Part shown: piece by piece, positions 47,066 to 55,703 of the stretch
Numbering within the stretch: the first letter of the stretch is position 1
Layout of the letters: each line of letters opens with the position of its first letter
Assembly (NCBI GenBank): GCA_903861645.1
Contig: CAIOVE010000019.1
Coordinates: 82,056-146,055 of the forward strand
DNA length: 64,000 nt
From: an uncultured Hyphomicrobiales bacterium
GTDB taxonomy: Bacteria; Pseudomonadota; Alphaproteobacteria; Rhizobiales; Beijerinckiaceae
Reading direction: 5' to 3'
Made by a program: the position numbers and the translations under genes
Notes under the pieces: model-generated
The model's input: the letters and a program-made list of their open reading frames with translations, nothing else
Told to the model about the DNA's origin: nothing
The model's database searches: none

Positions 47066-48025
47066 ATGAGGAAGCTTGGCGCCGCCATCGCCATGGCGGC
47101 AATCCTTCTTGCCGGGGCGCAGGCCCAGGCCGCGAATAAAAAGGTGACGATCGGCGACGTCGGGTCTGGATCGTCGCTGCACTGGCCCGCCTATATCGCC
47201 ATGAGCAAGGGCCTGTTCGAGAAGTCCGGTCTCGAAATCGAATTTATTCCCGTGCAGACCAGCGCCGGCGTGTTCCAGCAATTGTCGGCCGGTTCGCTCG
47301 ACATGGGCACGGGCGGCTTTCCCGATCCGTTGCGCGCCATCGACAAGGGCGGCGCCATCAGGATTTTTCGCACCGAGGGCGTGGTCGCGCCCTATGAACT
47401 GATGGTCAAGCCCTCCATCAAGAGCTACGCCGACCTCAAGGGCAAGACCGTGATGATCGACACGCCCAAGGGCAACACGCGGCTCTATCTCGATCGCATG
47501 ATCACGCCCAACGGCCTGAAATTCGGCGACTTCGATCTCGTTTACGCCGGCGCGACAGCCGCGCGTTTTCAGGCGCTCGCGTCGGGCGCCGTCGACGCCA
47601 CGCTGATCAACCCGCCCTATAATTTCAAGGCGCGCGCGCTCGGCTTTGGATCGCTGGGCGATTCCGGCCCCTCGTCGCGCGACGTGCCGTTCAACGGCTA
47701 CGCGGTCAGCATCGCCTGGGCGAAGGAAAACCGGAAGGCGATCGACGCCTTTCTCGCCGCCTACCAGAAGAGCGTCGACTGGTTCTACGAACCGGCGAAC
47801 AGGAGCGAGGCGATCGACATTCTGGTCAAATACGCCCGCCTCGATCGCGTCGATTGCGAGCAGACCTACGATCTCTATCAACGCCTGCGCATCTATGACC
47901 GCGTTGGCGCCGTCGAGGGCAGCGGCCTCGACAATCTCATTCGCATCATGAAAGCCGATGGCGACATCGAAGGATCGACGGACCTCGCGCGTTACGCCGA
48001 CGCCAGTATGGTCACCCCGCAATAA
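47066..48025 (+). CDS. ABC transporter substrate-binding protein, NitT/TauT type
   Basis: A 319-residue periplasmic receptor. It has a Sec signal peptide MRKLGAAIAMAAILLAGAQAQA (cleavage about residue 23). SSLHWPAYIAMSKGLFEKSGLE, FQQLSAGSLDMGTGGFPDPLRAI (positions about 74-96) and YADLKGKTVMIDTPKGNTRL follow the SsuA/TauA pattern. It is followed by a hairpin, a permease and an ATPase, so the transporter is complete. It starts 13 bases after the deacetylase-like gene, placing uptake and hydrolysis in one transcription unit. Confidence 0.9.
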   Translation: MRKLGAAIAMAAILLAGAQAQAANKKVTIGDVGSGSSLHWPAYIAMSKGLFEKSGLEIEFIPVQTSAGVFQQLSAGSLDMGTGGFPDPLRAIDKGGAIRIFRTEGVVAPYELMVKPSIKSYADLKGKTVMIDTPKGNTRLYLDRMITPNGLKFGDFDLVYAGATAARFQALASGAVDATLINPPYNFKARALGFGSLGDSGPSSRDVPFNGYAVSIAWAKENRKAIDAFLAAYQKSVDWFYEPANRSEAIDILVKYARLDRVDCEQTYDLYQRLRIYDRVGAVEGSGLDNLIRIMKADGDIEGSTDLARYADASMVTPQ

Positions 48026-48030
48026 AACAC

Positions 48031-48056
48031 TGTCGCGCCGGCTCGCTGGCGCGACA
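48031..48056 (+). other. Intercistronic hairpin between receptor and permease genes
   Basis: TGTCGCGCC and GGCGCGACA form a perfect 9-base-pair stem with an eight-base loop, five bases after the receptor stop and 20 bases before the permease start. Such hairpins commonly protect the receptor message, so that more receptor than membrane subunit is made. No T tract follows. Confidence 0.5.
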
Positions 48057-48076
48057 AGGTGCGCAATGGAACGGAC

Positions 48077-48898
48077 ATGACACAACAAGCTCTCTCCATG
48101 GAAAACAAGCGAACGCCCGACCCCTCGCCCTTTCGCGGGCTTGGCGGGCTATTCACCCATGACCGCCGCTGGGCGTGGGGTTCGATCCTCGGCGGTCTCG
48201 CGTTGTGGGAGTTCATCAGCCGCGTGGTCGTCGGCTCGAAACTGTTTCTCGCGGCGCCGACGCAGGTCGTCATGGCGATGATCGAACTGACCAGCTCGGG
48301 GGAAATCTGGAAGCACGTCTGGACGAGTTCGCTCGAATTCTTCCTCGGCTATTTCGTCGCGTGCTTCCTTGGCGTCGCGCTCGGCCTCGCCATGGCGAGT
48401 TCGCGCGCAGCCAAGGCGGCCCTGCAACCTTGGGTTTCCGGCCTCTACGCGACGCCCACGGTCGCCCTCGCGCCGCTGTTCATCCTCTGGTTCGGCATCG
48501 GCATTTTCTCCAAGGTCGTCGTCGTCGCCGTGCTGGTGATCTTCCCCGTGACGATCAACACTGAAACGGGCCTGCTGACGACCAGCAAGAACCTGATTGA
48601 AACGGTGCGCAGCTTTGGCGCGTCGTCACGACAGATATTCTTCAAGGTGTCGCTGCCCTCGGCGCTGCCCTTCATTTTCGCGGGATTCCGGCTCGGCATC
48701 GGTCGCGGCCTGATCGGCGTCGTCGTGGCGGAGCTGTTCGGCGCGCGCGCGGGATTGGGACAGTTGATCAGCCAGTCGGCCGAGACCTTCAACATGCCCA
48801 ATCTGTTCGCGGGCGTCACGATTCTCGCGATCGCCGGCATCGCCATGACGAGCGGCTTTCAGGCGCTCGAACGCAAACTGATTCCGTGGAGGGAATGA
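48077..48898 (+). CDS. ABC transporter permease, NitT/TauT type
   Basis: A 273-residue inner-membrane permease (SsuC/TauC family) with about six helices from residue 30 onward. The coupling loop region is seen as ETVRSFGASSRQIFFKVSLPSALPFIFAGFR (positions about 176-206). The conserved WHV-like segment appears as IWKHVWTSSLEFFLGYFVA. An ATG at 48077 starts MTQQALSMENK. It overlaps the potential ATG of the ATPase gene by four bases. It works with the receptor at 47066 and the ATPase at 48901. Confidence 0.9.
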   Translation: MTQQALSMENKRTPDPSPFRGLGGLFTHDRRWAWGSILGGLALWEFISRVVVGSKLFLAAPTQVVMAMIELTSSGEIWKHVWTSSLEFFLGYFVACFLGVALGLAMASSRAAKAALQPWVSGLYATPTVALAPLFILWFGIGIFSKVVVVAVLVIFPVTINTETGLLTTSKNLIETVRSFGASSRQIFFKVSLPSALPFIFAGFRLGIGRGLIGVVVAELFGARAGLGQLISQSAETFNMPNLFAGVTILAIAGIAMTSGFQALERKLIPWRE

Positions 48899-48900
48899 GC

Positions 48901-49689
48901 GTGACCGCGTCGACCCACAAGCTCACTGTTTCCCGTCTGACCAAGCGCTTCGGCGACCTCGAGGTGCTGCGCGGCATCAATGTCGACATTGATCGCGGTC
49001 AGTTCGTCTCCATCGTTGGCCCCTCGGGCTGCGGCAAGACGACCTTTCTACGGATTGTCGGCGGTCTCGAACATTCGGACTCCGGCGAGGCCCGCATCGA
49101 TGGCCGCGTGATCGACGGACCGGGCACCGATCGCGGCTTCGTGTTCCAGCAGGACAATCTGCTGCCCTGGCGTGATGTCGTGTCGAACACGGAGATCGGG
49201 CCGGAAATCAACGGCAAGCTGGGGCCGGAGCAACGCGCCCGAACGAAAAAGCTGCTGGAGCTCGTGGGCTTGCGCGGCTTCGAATCCTACTATCCGCGAC
49301 AACTGTCGGGCGGCATGCGCCAGCGCGTCAATCTCGCCCGCGCGCTCGCGGTCGATCCCGATCTGCTGTTGATGGACGAGCCGTTCTCGGCGCTCGACGC
49401 GCAGACGCGCGAGATCATGCAGACCGAGCTTTCGCGCATCTGGGAGGAAGGCAAGAAGACCGTGCTCTTCGTCACCCACCAGATCGACGAGGCGGTGTAT
49501 CTGTCGGACCGGGTTCTGGTGTTCGGCCGCCGCCCCGGTCGGGTGAGCGAGGACATCACGATCGACCTGCCGCGCCCGCGTCCGCTCGACATCAAGCGCA
49601 CGCCCGCCTTCGTCGCCTATGTCGAGCATATCTGGAAACTGATCGAGAACGACGTGCGCGTCTCCGTGCTGGAGGAGCACGTCGGCTGA
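48901..49689 (+). CDS. ABC transporter ATP-binding protein, NitT/TauT type
   Basis: A 262-residue ATPase of the SsuB/TauB type. Walker A is GPSGCGKTT, the Q loop is VFQQDNLLPWRDV, the signature is LSGGMRQRV and Walker B is DLLLMDEPFSALD, followed by the switch His in VTHQID. Two starts are possible. The ATG at 48895 overlaps the permease stop but sits one base after GGAGGGA, whereas the GTG at 48901 is six bases after it and is chosen on spacing. It completes the transporter and ends 12 bases from the convergent DTW gene. Confidence 0.92.
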   Translation: MTASTHKLTVSRLTKRFGDLEVLRGINVDIDRGQFVSIVGPSGCGKTTFLRIVGGLEHSDSGEARIDGRVIDGPGTDRGFVFQQDNLLPWRDVVSNTEIGPEINGKLGPEQRARTKKLLELVGLRGFESYYPRQLSGGMRQRVNLARALAVDPDLLLMDEPFSALDAQTREIMQTELSRIWEEGKKTVLFVTHQIDEAVYLSDRVLVFGRRPGRVSEDITIDLPRPRPLDIKRTPAFVAYVEHIWKLIENDVRVSVLEEHVG

Positions 49690-49701
49690 ACCGCGCCGAC
49701 C

Positions 49702-50433
49702 TCAGGCGCGGGCGGGTGGACGCCGGCGGCGCGGTCTTGGCGGCGCGGCGGCCTTCTCGGCCTTTTTCACCGCGTGATAGCGGTGCAGCAGGCGCGCGAA
49801 CGTCTTGATAAGCGCCGTCTCGATCTCTGGCTTGCCGTCGAGTTCGCGCATCAGCACGCCGACCGACTCAAGCGTCGAGAGCGCCTCGCGACGCGGCTCC
49901 TTGCGCAGCTTGCCATAGAGCGAGGGCCGCCTTGGATTGAGCGCGATGCGCTTGACCTTGAGCAGCCAGGCGTTGCGCCACCACAGCGTCTTGGCCTGGC
50001 TCCACGAGCCATCGAGAACGATCACGCCGTTGATTTCCGAAAGTTCGCGATCCTGATTGGGCATCGGCTCGCCCTTCTGATCGAGCACGACCACCTCGCG
50101 TTCCGTCGGAAAATCCGATGGCTTGGCCGAACCCAGATACAGCACGGCCCAGCGATTGGGATCGACCGGCCGGCCCAGCGCCTTGGTCAGGCTTGGCCAC
50201 GAAAGGCCGACGCGGAATTCCGCCTTTTTCAGATGCAGCACGGTCAGCCGAGCCGTGCCGAGATCCTGATCCTGTTCGCGCGGATGCTGGAGCACCATCA
50301 AGCTGATCCGGTTGTCGAGCGGCTCGATCTCGGCGCAAACGCACAGAGGCAGCGTCTTTTGACAGCGCGGACAGGTTTCCACGGGCGCGGCCGGATCGGC
50401 TGATTTGACGGGGGCTGGACTGGCTTCGGGCAT
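49702..50433 (-). CDS. DTW-domain protein (tRNA-uridine aminocarboxypropyltransferase-like)
   Basis: A 243-residue DTW-domain protein. The N-terminal zinc motif is CPRCQKTLPLCVC. The DTW-type motif appears as LDGSWSQAKTLWWRNAWL, and LNPRRPSLYGKLRKEP follows it. The family transfers the 3-amino-3-carboxypropyl group from SAM to tRNA uridine (acp3U). The C-terminus is Lys/Arg/Pro-rich (about residues 222-243), probably RNA-contacting. The ATG at 50433 is preferred over a TTG at 50466. Upstream is an imperfect 12-base inverted repeat. Confidence 0.87.
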   Translation of the reverse strand: MPEASPAPVKSADPAAPVETCPRCQKTLPLCVCAEIEPLDNRISLMVLQHPREQDQDLGTARLTVLHLKKAEFRVGLSWPSLTKALGRPVDPNRWAVLYLGSAKPSDFPTEREVVVLDQKGEPMPNQDRELSEINGVIVLDGSWSQAKTLWWRNAWLLKVKRIALNPRRPSLYGKLRKEPRREALSTLESVGVLMRELDGKPEIETALIKTFARLLHRYHAVKKAEKAAAPPRPRRRRPPARA

Positions 50434-50457
50434 GGAATATCCGGGGCGATGGACGCG

Positions 50458-50496
50458 GGTCGCCAACCCGTTCCCCCATCAACAGGGTTCGCGACC
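50458..50496. promoter_or_regulatory. Imperfect 12-base inverted repeat upstream of the DTW gene
   Basis: GGTCGCCAACCC (50458-50469) and GGGTTCGCGACC (50485-50496) pair with one mismatch across a 15-base spacer. The repeat lies in the spacer between the divergent DTW and DUF4337 genes. It may be an operator or an RNA hairpin; no partner protein is evident. Confidence 0.3.
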
Positions 50497-50626
50497 GCCA
50501 CGCAAGCAAATCCGTCAAGCGGCCCGCGCCAACCACGCGAAAGGCGTTGCGCGCGGCGCCCCGACGCGGCAGAAACCCGGCGGGGACGTCGCCGCTGGGC
50601 GATCGATTCATCCATGGAGGGGTGTC

Positions 50627-51220
50627 ATGTCGGAAGCCGTTCACGAAGTCGCGCACGAGGCCACGCACGAGGCCGCCCATAGTGGCAAGGGGGCCGCCAA
50701 AATGATCGGCCTGCTGATTTCCGTTCTGGCGCTTTTTCTCGCGGTGTCCGAAATGCTCGGCAAGGGAGCCCAGACGCACGCCCTCGCGTTGAATATCGAG
50801 GCCAGCGACACGTGGAACTTCTTCCAGGCCAAGACCATCCGGCAGACGGTGCTCCGCACGCAACTGGAGAACGCCAAGCTGACGGCTCCCGCCGACAAGC
50901 CCGAGGTTCAAAAGCAGATGTCGGCCTGGCAGGCCACCATCGACCGCTGGGAAAGCGAGCCCAGCACAAACGAGGGCCGCAAGGAACTAATGGCGAAGGC
51001 CAAGGACATCGAGCACCATCGCGACGCCTATTTCGCGTCCTATCACGCCTACGAGATCGCTTCGCTCGTGCTGCAACTGGGCATCGTGCTCGCCTCGGTC
51101 GCCCTGCTCTCCTCGATCATGACCTTCGCCCTCGGCTCGCTGGCGCTGGGCGCCGGCGGGCTCGTGCTGCTGGCGGGCACCTATTTCGACTGGCACGCGG
51201 TCACCGCGCTGCTGCATTAG
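50627..51220 (+). CDS. DUF4337-family membrane protein
   Basis: A 197-residue protein with one N-terminal helix (about residues 26-44, MIGLLISVLALFLAVSEML), a helical soluble middle and two C-terminal helices (about 145-165 and 165-187). The ASDTWNFFQAKTIRQTVL segment just after helix 1 is characteristic of DUF4337, a family of unknown function. The N-terminus is His/Glu-rich (HEVAHEATHEAAH). GGAGGGG precedes the ATG. A stem-loop lies between it and xseA. Confidence 0.82.
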   Translation: MSEAVHEVAHEATHEAAHSGKGAAKMIGLLISVLALFLAVSEMLGKGAQTHALALNIEASDTWNFFQAKTIRQTVLRTQLENAKLTAPADKPEVQKQMSAWQATIDRWESEPSTNEGRKELMAKAKDIEHHRDAYFASYHAYEIASLVLQLGIVLASVALLSSIMTFALGSLALGAGGLVLLAGTYFDWHAVTALLH

Positions 51221-51242
51221 TCGCGCGTCCAAGCGGAGGGGA

Positions 51243-51265
51243 CCGCGCCCTTTGGCGGGGCGCGG
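51243..51265 (+). terminator. Stem-loop between DUF4337 and xseA genes
   Basis: CCGCGCCC and GGGCGCGG form an 8-base-pair stem with a seven-base loop, 22 bases after the DUF4337 stop. No T tract follows, so it is at best a weak terminator. Confidence 0.3.
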
Positions 51266-51286
51266 CAAGCCGGCTAGAGTGGTTCC

Positions 51287-52810
51287 ATGTCCGACGTCGC
51301 CCCGCTGACCAACGCGCTGGAACTATCCGTCTCGGAGCTTTCGGGCGCGCTCAAGCGCGCCATCGAGGATCGCTTCGGCCATGTGCGCGTGCGCGGCGAG
51401 GTTTCGGGGTGGCGCGGGCCGCATTCGTCCGGCCATTGCTATTTCTCGCTCAAGGACGCTTCGGCGCGCATCGACGCGGTGATCTGGAAGGGCGTTTACG
51501 GCCGCATGCGCTTCAAGCCCTCGGAGGGGCTGGAAGTCATAGCCACCGGCAAGATCACGACCTTTCCCGGTAAGTCCGCCTACCAGATCATCGTCGAATC
51601 GGTGGAGCCGGCGGGCGTCGGGGCGCTGATGGCGCTGCTGGAGGAAAACCGCCGGAAATTCGCCGCCGAGGGTCTGTTCGACCCGGCGCGCAAACAGTTG
51701 ATTCCCTATCTGCCGGAGGTGATAGGCGTCATCACTTCGCCCACCGGCGCGGTGATCCGCGACATCCTGCATCGCCTCGCCGACCGGTTTCCACGCCGCG
51801 TCGTCGTCTGGCCGGTGCGCGTGCAGGGCGAGACAAGCGCGGCGGAAGTCGCCCGCGCCATCGAGGGATTCAACGCCCTGCCCGAGGGCGGCCCCATTCC
51901 TCGTCCGTCCGTGCTCATCGTGGCGCGCGGCGGCGGCTCCATCGAGGATCTCTGGGGCTTCAACGAGGAAATCGTCGTGCGCGCGGCGGCGGCGAGCGAC
52001 ATACCGCTGATCTCGGCGGTGGGTCACGAAACCGACTGGACCTTGCTTGATCAGGTCGCGGACCTGCGCGCGCCGACGCCCACGGGCGCGGCGGAAATGT
52101 GCGTGCCCGTGCGCGCCGACCTGATGGAGGCGACGGCCGACCTCGCGCGCCGGCTCGAAGGCGGGACGCGACGCGCGCAAGATCGTCGCCGGAGCGACCT
52201 GCGGGCGCTGGCGCGCGCCCTGCCCGCTGGCGAGGCCCTGCTGGCCCTGCCGCGCCAGCGGCTCGACCGCTCGGGCGAGCGGCTGGCCGCGCGGGTCGCG
52301 GCCGCGCTTGGAGACCGGCGGCTGTGGCTTGGACGAGCCGCGCAAACGCTCGAAAAGCATTCGCCCCGGGCTGAATACGCCCGTCTGCGCGAGAAATTGC
52401 GCAATCTCGGCCAGCGGCTCGACGCTGGCCTCGCGGGGCGGGCGCGTCTGGCCGCCCGCGATCTCGACGCCCACCGGCGCAGGCTCGCCGAACTGCACGG
52501 CAGGCTGCTTCCGGCGCTGGCCCGCGCGAACATGCGCCGCGCGGAGCGGGCGGACGCGCTTGGCAAGCTTCTCGGCAGCTTTTCCTATCGCAACGTGCTG
52601 GCGCGCGGATTCGCGCTGGTGCGCGACGCGGAAGGCAAGCCCCTGCGCGCGGCGGCGGAGGTGACGCCCGGCGCGCGCCTGTCGATCCAGTTCGCCGATG
52701 GGGCGACCGCGGCGACCGCCGATGGCGGGGATGGGGCGCCGGCCACCGCGCCGGCCCGGACAAGATCCGGCAAACAACGCACGAGCGGCGAACAGGGGTC
52801 GCTGTTTTGA
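51287..52810 (+). CDS. xseA: Exodeoxyribonuclease VII large subunit
   Basis: A 507-residue nuclease subunit that degrades single-stranded DNA together with XseB. The N-terminal OB fold (residues about 12-110) contains [25 protein letters not shown] (positions about 28-52). The catalytic domain contains [24 protein letters not shown] (positions about 147-170), [17 protein letters not shown], and [24 protein letters not shown] (positions about 241-264). The helical C-terminal arm follows, with [17 protein letters not shown]. The last 40 residues are low-complexity Ala/Thr/Gly. xseB is not in the window. Confidence 0.96.
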   Translation: MSDVAPLTNALELSVSELSGALKRAIEDRFGHVRVRGEVSGWRGPHSSGHCYFSLKDASARIDAVIWKGVYGRMRFKPSEGLEVIATGKITTFPGKSAYQIIVESVEPAGVGALMALLEENRRKFAAEGLFDPARKQLIPYLPEVIGVITSPTGAVIRDILHRLADRFPRRVVVWPVRVQGETSAAEVARAIEGFNALPEGGPIPRPSVLIVARGGGSIEDLWGFNEEIVVRAAAASDIPLISAVGHETDWTLLDQVADLRAPTPTGAAEMCVPVRADLMEATADLARRLEGGTRRAQDRRRSDLRALARALPAGEALLALPRQRLDRSGERLAARVAAALGDRRLWLGRAAQTLEKHSPRAEYARLREKLRNLGQRLDAGLAGRARLAARDLDAHRRRLAELHGRLLPALARANMRRAERADALGKLLGSFSYRNVLARGFALVRDAEGKPLRAAAEVTPGARLSIQFADGATAATADGGDGAPATAPARTRSGKQRTSGEQGSLF

Positions 52811-52892
52811 ACCCCGCGTTCACAAACGCGCCATTGCCCTCGATTCCGGGCGACAATCGACCTAAATAACGCGTTCCACAGAGGAGGTTTCC

Positions 52893-53342
52893 ATGGCCCT
52901 TGGTTTCCCGTTCGGCGGCGCCGCGAAAGCGGAGGAGAAGACCTTTCCCGTTTCGATGACCGAGGCGGAATGGCGGGCCAAGCTGACCCCCGAACAATAC
53001 TACGTGCTGCGCGAGCACGGCACGGAGCGCGCGGGCACCTGCGCTCTCAACCACGAGAAGCGCGCCGGCGTCTTTTCTTGCGCGGGCTGCGATCAGCCCC
53101 TGTTCGTCGCCAAGACGAAATTCGAGAGCGGCACGGGCTGGCCGAGCTTCAACGATCCCCTGCCCGGCGCGGTCGAGACGACCGTCGACCGTAGCCATTT
53201 CATGGTGCGCACCGAGGTTCACTGCTCGCGCTGCGGCGGACACCTCGGCCATGTTTTCGAGGACGGGCCCCGGCCCACCGGCCTGCGCTATTGCATGAAT
53301 GGCTTGGCGATGAACTTCACGCCGGACGCGACAGGCGCTTGA
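52893..53342 (+). CDS. msrB: Peptide-methionine (R)-S-oxide reductase
   Basis: A 149-residue MsrB that repairs methionine-R-sulfoxide. Zinc is held by CAGC and CSRC pairs (about residues 63-66 and 112-115). The catalytic Cys is in LRYCMNGLAMNF near residue 133, and a Cys in GTCALNHEK may be the resolving residue. SGTGWPSFNDPL and GGHLGHVFEDGPRPTGLRYC are family signatures. No obvious export signal is seen, although the N-terminus is Gly/Ala-rich. AGAGGAGG precedes the ATG. Confidence 0.95.
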   Translation: MALGFPFGGAAKAEEKTFPVSMTEAEWRAKLTPEQYYVLREHGTERAGTCALNHEKRAGVFSCAGCDQPLFVAKTKFESGTGWPSFNDPLPGAVETTVDRSHFMVRTEVHCSRCGGHLGHVFEDGPRPTGLRYCMNGLAMNFTPDATGA

Positions 53343-53417
53343 CCGAGGTCAAAACCGCCCGCGTCTAGGTCAAGGGTAGCGTGGCCGTTCGCGCGCGACC
53401 TGCTATGCTGCCTCATC

Positions 53418-54161
53418 ATGCGTATTGCTTTCTTTTCCGACATCCATGGCAATCGCGAGGCGCTCGACGCGTGCCTCGCCCACGCGGAGCGTCAACGCGT
53501 CGACCGCATGGTCTTCATGGGCGACCTTGTCGGCTACGGCGCGGACCCCGTGTATGTCGTAGAGCGGGTCGCGCGCGAGATGGAGAAGGGCGCCGTCGCC
53601 CTGCTCGGCAACCACGATCAGGCGGCCGCGCTCGGCCAGTCGGACGGCATGAACGAATACGCCCGCGCGGCGATCGAATGGACGCACCAGGCGCTCGACG
53701 CCGCCTCGATCGACGTGATCAAGACCCTGCCCATGTCGGTGACCGACGAGGATCGTCTCTACGTTCATTCAGAGGCGTCGTCCCCTCATTCGTGGTCCTA
53801 CATCACCGACGCGCAAACCGCCGAGCGCAGCCTGCGCTCGACCGGCGCGCGCATCACGCTGTGCGGGCACGTGCATCGACCGCAACTCTACCACATGTCG
53901 CCGTCGAAGCCGCCGGTGTTCTTCCTGCCGCAATCCTCGACGCCCATCCCGCTCATGGGCAATCGCAAGTGGCTCGCGGTGCTTGGCGCGGTTGGACAGC
54001 CGCGCGACCAGAACCCCGCGGCCGCCTACGCCATTCTCGACACGACGCTGAACGAGATCACCTATCTGCGGGCGGCCTATAATATCGAGAAAGCCGCTTC
54101 AAAAATTCACGCCGCCGGCCTGCCGCAAATGCTGGCCGCGCGCCTTTTCATCGGCAGGTAG
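53418..54161 (+). CDS. Metallophosphoesterase (YfcE/protein-phosphatase-like)
   Basis: A 247-residue calcineurin-like phosphoesterase. Metal-binding motifs are DIHGN (about residue 9), MGDLVGYG (about 36), LLGNHDQAA (about 62), a His in LYVHSEASSPHS and GHVHRPQL (about 153-160). Substrates in this family range from phosphodiesters to phosphoproteins. It ends three bases before a Ser/Thr kinase gene on the same strand, so it may act as the counter-enzyme of that kinase; this is inference. The ribosome site is poor. Confidence 0.87.
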   Translation: MRIAFFSDIHGNREALDACLAHAERQRVDRMVFMGDLVGYGADPVYVVERVAREMEKGAVALLGNHDQAAALGQSDGMNEYARAAIEWTHQALDAASIDVIKTLPMSVTDEDRLYVHSEASSPHSWSYITDAQTAERSLRSTGARITLCGHVHRPQLYHMSPSKPPVFFLPQSSTPIPLMGNRKWLAVLGAVGQPRDQNPAAAYAILDTTLNEITYLRAAYNIEKAASKIHAAGLPQMLAARLFIGR

Positions 54162-54164
54162 GCC

Positions 54165-55607
54165 ATGGCGCGACAGACACTCGAAGTCGGCTCGACGATC
54201 GACGGATTTCTCGTCGGCGAGAAGATCCACACCGGCGGCATGGCGACGCTCTGGCGCGTGACGCGTCCCGACATCGACACGCCCATCGTCATGAAGGTGC
54301 CGACCATCCTGGAGGGCGACGATCCCACGGTGATCGTTGGCTTCGAGATGGAAATGATGATCCTGCCGCGACTGGTGGGCAAGCACGTCCCGAAGTTCTA
54401 CGGCATCGGCGATTTCGCCCGGCAGCCCTACGTGGTGATGGAGTACATTCAGGGCTATTCGCTGTTCTCGTTGATCGAGAAGGCGCCCCTGCCCGCCGAC
54501 GAAGTCGCGAAAATTGGCGTCAAGGTGGCGACGGCGCTGGTCGACCTGCATCGCCAGAACGTGCTGCATCTCGACATCAAGCCGTCCAACATCATGATCC
54601 GCGACAGCGGCGAGGCGGCGCTGATCGATTTCGGCCTGTCGCGTCATCTGTTCCTGCCGGACCTGCTGGAAGAGGAATTCCGCGTGCCCATGGGCACAGG
54701 CCCCTACATCGCGCCCGAGCAGGTGATGAAGAACCGCTCGGAACCGCGCTCGGACATCTATTCGCTGGGCGTGCTGCTCTATTATCTGGCGACGAACGTC
54801 AGGCCCTTCGGCCTGCCTCAGGCGCAGGGCCAGTTGAAGAAGCGTCTCTGGCGCGACCCCGTGCCGCCACGCAAGCTCGTGCCGAACATGCCGCCGTGGT
54901 TGCAGGAAGCGATCCTGCGCTGCCTGGAAGTCGATCCCGACGATCGTTACGACACCGCCGCGCAGCTCGCCTTCGACCTGTCGCATCCAGACCAGATCAA
55001 GCTGACCGCGCGTTCGCAAAAGCTCCAGCGCGACAGCCTGCCGACGTCGTGGAAGCGCTGGCTGAAATCCAAGGGCTCGGACAGCGGCCCGCGCCAGCCG
55101 AGGCCCCAGCAAACCAACCTCGCGCCGATCATCATGGTGGCCGTCGATTTCTCCGATGGTCAGGAAGCGTTGACGGAGGAATTGCGCGTCAACGTCAAAC
55201 GCGTGCTGGCGACGATGCCCGGCGTGCGCATCGCCTGCGTCAACGTTCTCAAGCTGAACCGGCTGACGATCACCTTCACGCTCGACGAGGAAGGCCGGTC
55301 CATTCACGTGCAACGCCTCGTTGAACTGAAGGAATGGGCGCGCCCGCTCGGCCTCGATCAGGAACGCGTCACCTTCCACGTGCTCGAACACATGGACCCG
55401 GCGGAGGCGCTGATCGAATTCGCCAGCTCCAATCACGTTGATCAGGTGGTGATCGGCGCGCGCGCCAGTTCCACGCTTCGGCGTTTTCTCGGCAGCGTCT
55501 CCTCGCAGGTCGTCGCGCGCGCGGGCTGCACGGTCACCGTGGTGCGCGCGCCACGCGCCATCGCGGAAGCGGAGGCCGAGGACGAGAAGATGATCGACAC
55601 GGGCTGA
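54165..55607 (+). CDS. Ser/Thr protein kinase fused to a universal stress protein domain
   Basis: A 480-residue soluble protein. The Hanks-type kinase occupies about residues 12-285: glycine loop HTGGMATLW, Lys in IVMKVPT, catalytic loop HLDIKPSN (His135, Asp137, Lys139, Asn142), DFG (Asp155 in LIDFGLSRH) and YIAPEQ. All key residues are present, so it should be active. A universal stress protein domain follows (about 320-465), with VAVDFSDGQEAL and an ATP-binding-type segment VIGARASSTLRRFLGSVSSQ. There is no membrane helix or PASTA domain. It lies three bases after the phosphoesterase gene. Confidence 0.9.
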   Translation: MARQTLEVGSTIDGFLVGEKIHTGGMATLWRVTRPDIDTPIVMKVPTILEGDDPTVIVGFEMEMMILPRLVGKHVPKFYGIGDFARQPYVVMEYIQGYSLFSLIEKAPLPADEVAKIGVKVATALVDLHRQNVLHLDIKPSNIMIRDSGEAALIDFGLSRHLFLPDLLEEEFRVPMGTGPYIAPEQVMKNRSEPRSDIYSLGVLLYYLATNVRPFGLPQAQGQLKKRLWRDPVPPRKLVPNMPPWLQEAILRCLEVDPDDRYDTAAQLAFDLSHPDQIKLTARSQKLQRDSLPTSWKRWLKSKGSDSGPRQPRPQQTNLAPIIMVAVDFSDGQEALTEELRVNVKRVLATMPGVRIACVNVLKLNRLTITFTLDEEGRSIHVQRLVELKEWARPLGLDQERVTFHVLEHMDPAEALIEFASSNHVDQVVIGARASSTLRRFLGSVSSQVVARAGCTVTVVRAPRAIAEAEAEDEKMIDTG

Positions 55608-55646
55608 GATCTCGCGAGGATAATGGAAAAATCCTCGATGCCCCCT

Positions 55647-55676
55647 TTGCCTTGTCGATCTAATTCTTAGTATAGT
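55647..55676 (+). promoter_or_regulatory. Candidate promoter of the MFS transporter gene
   Basis: TTGCCT (55647-55652), 18 bases, TATAGT (55671-55676), 27 bases before the ATG at 55704. This is one of the better sigma-70-like matches in the window. A GGGGGA ribosome site follows. Confidence 0.5.
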
Positions 55677-55703
55677 CCTCCGAATAGCGGGGGACTTTCA
55701 TTC

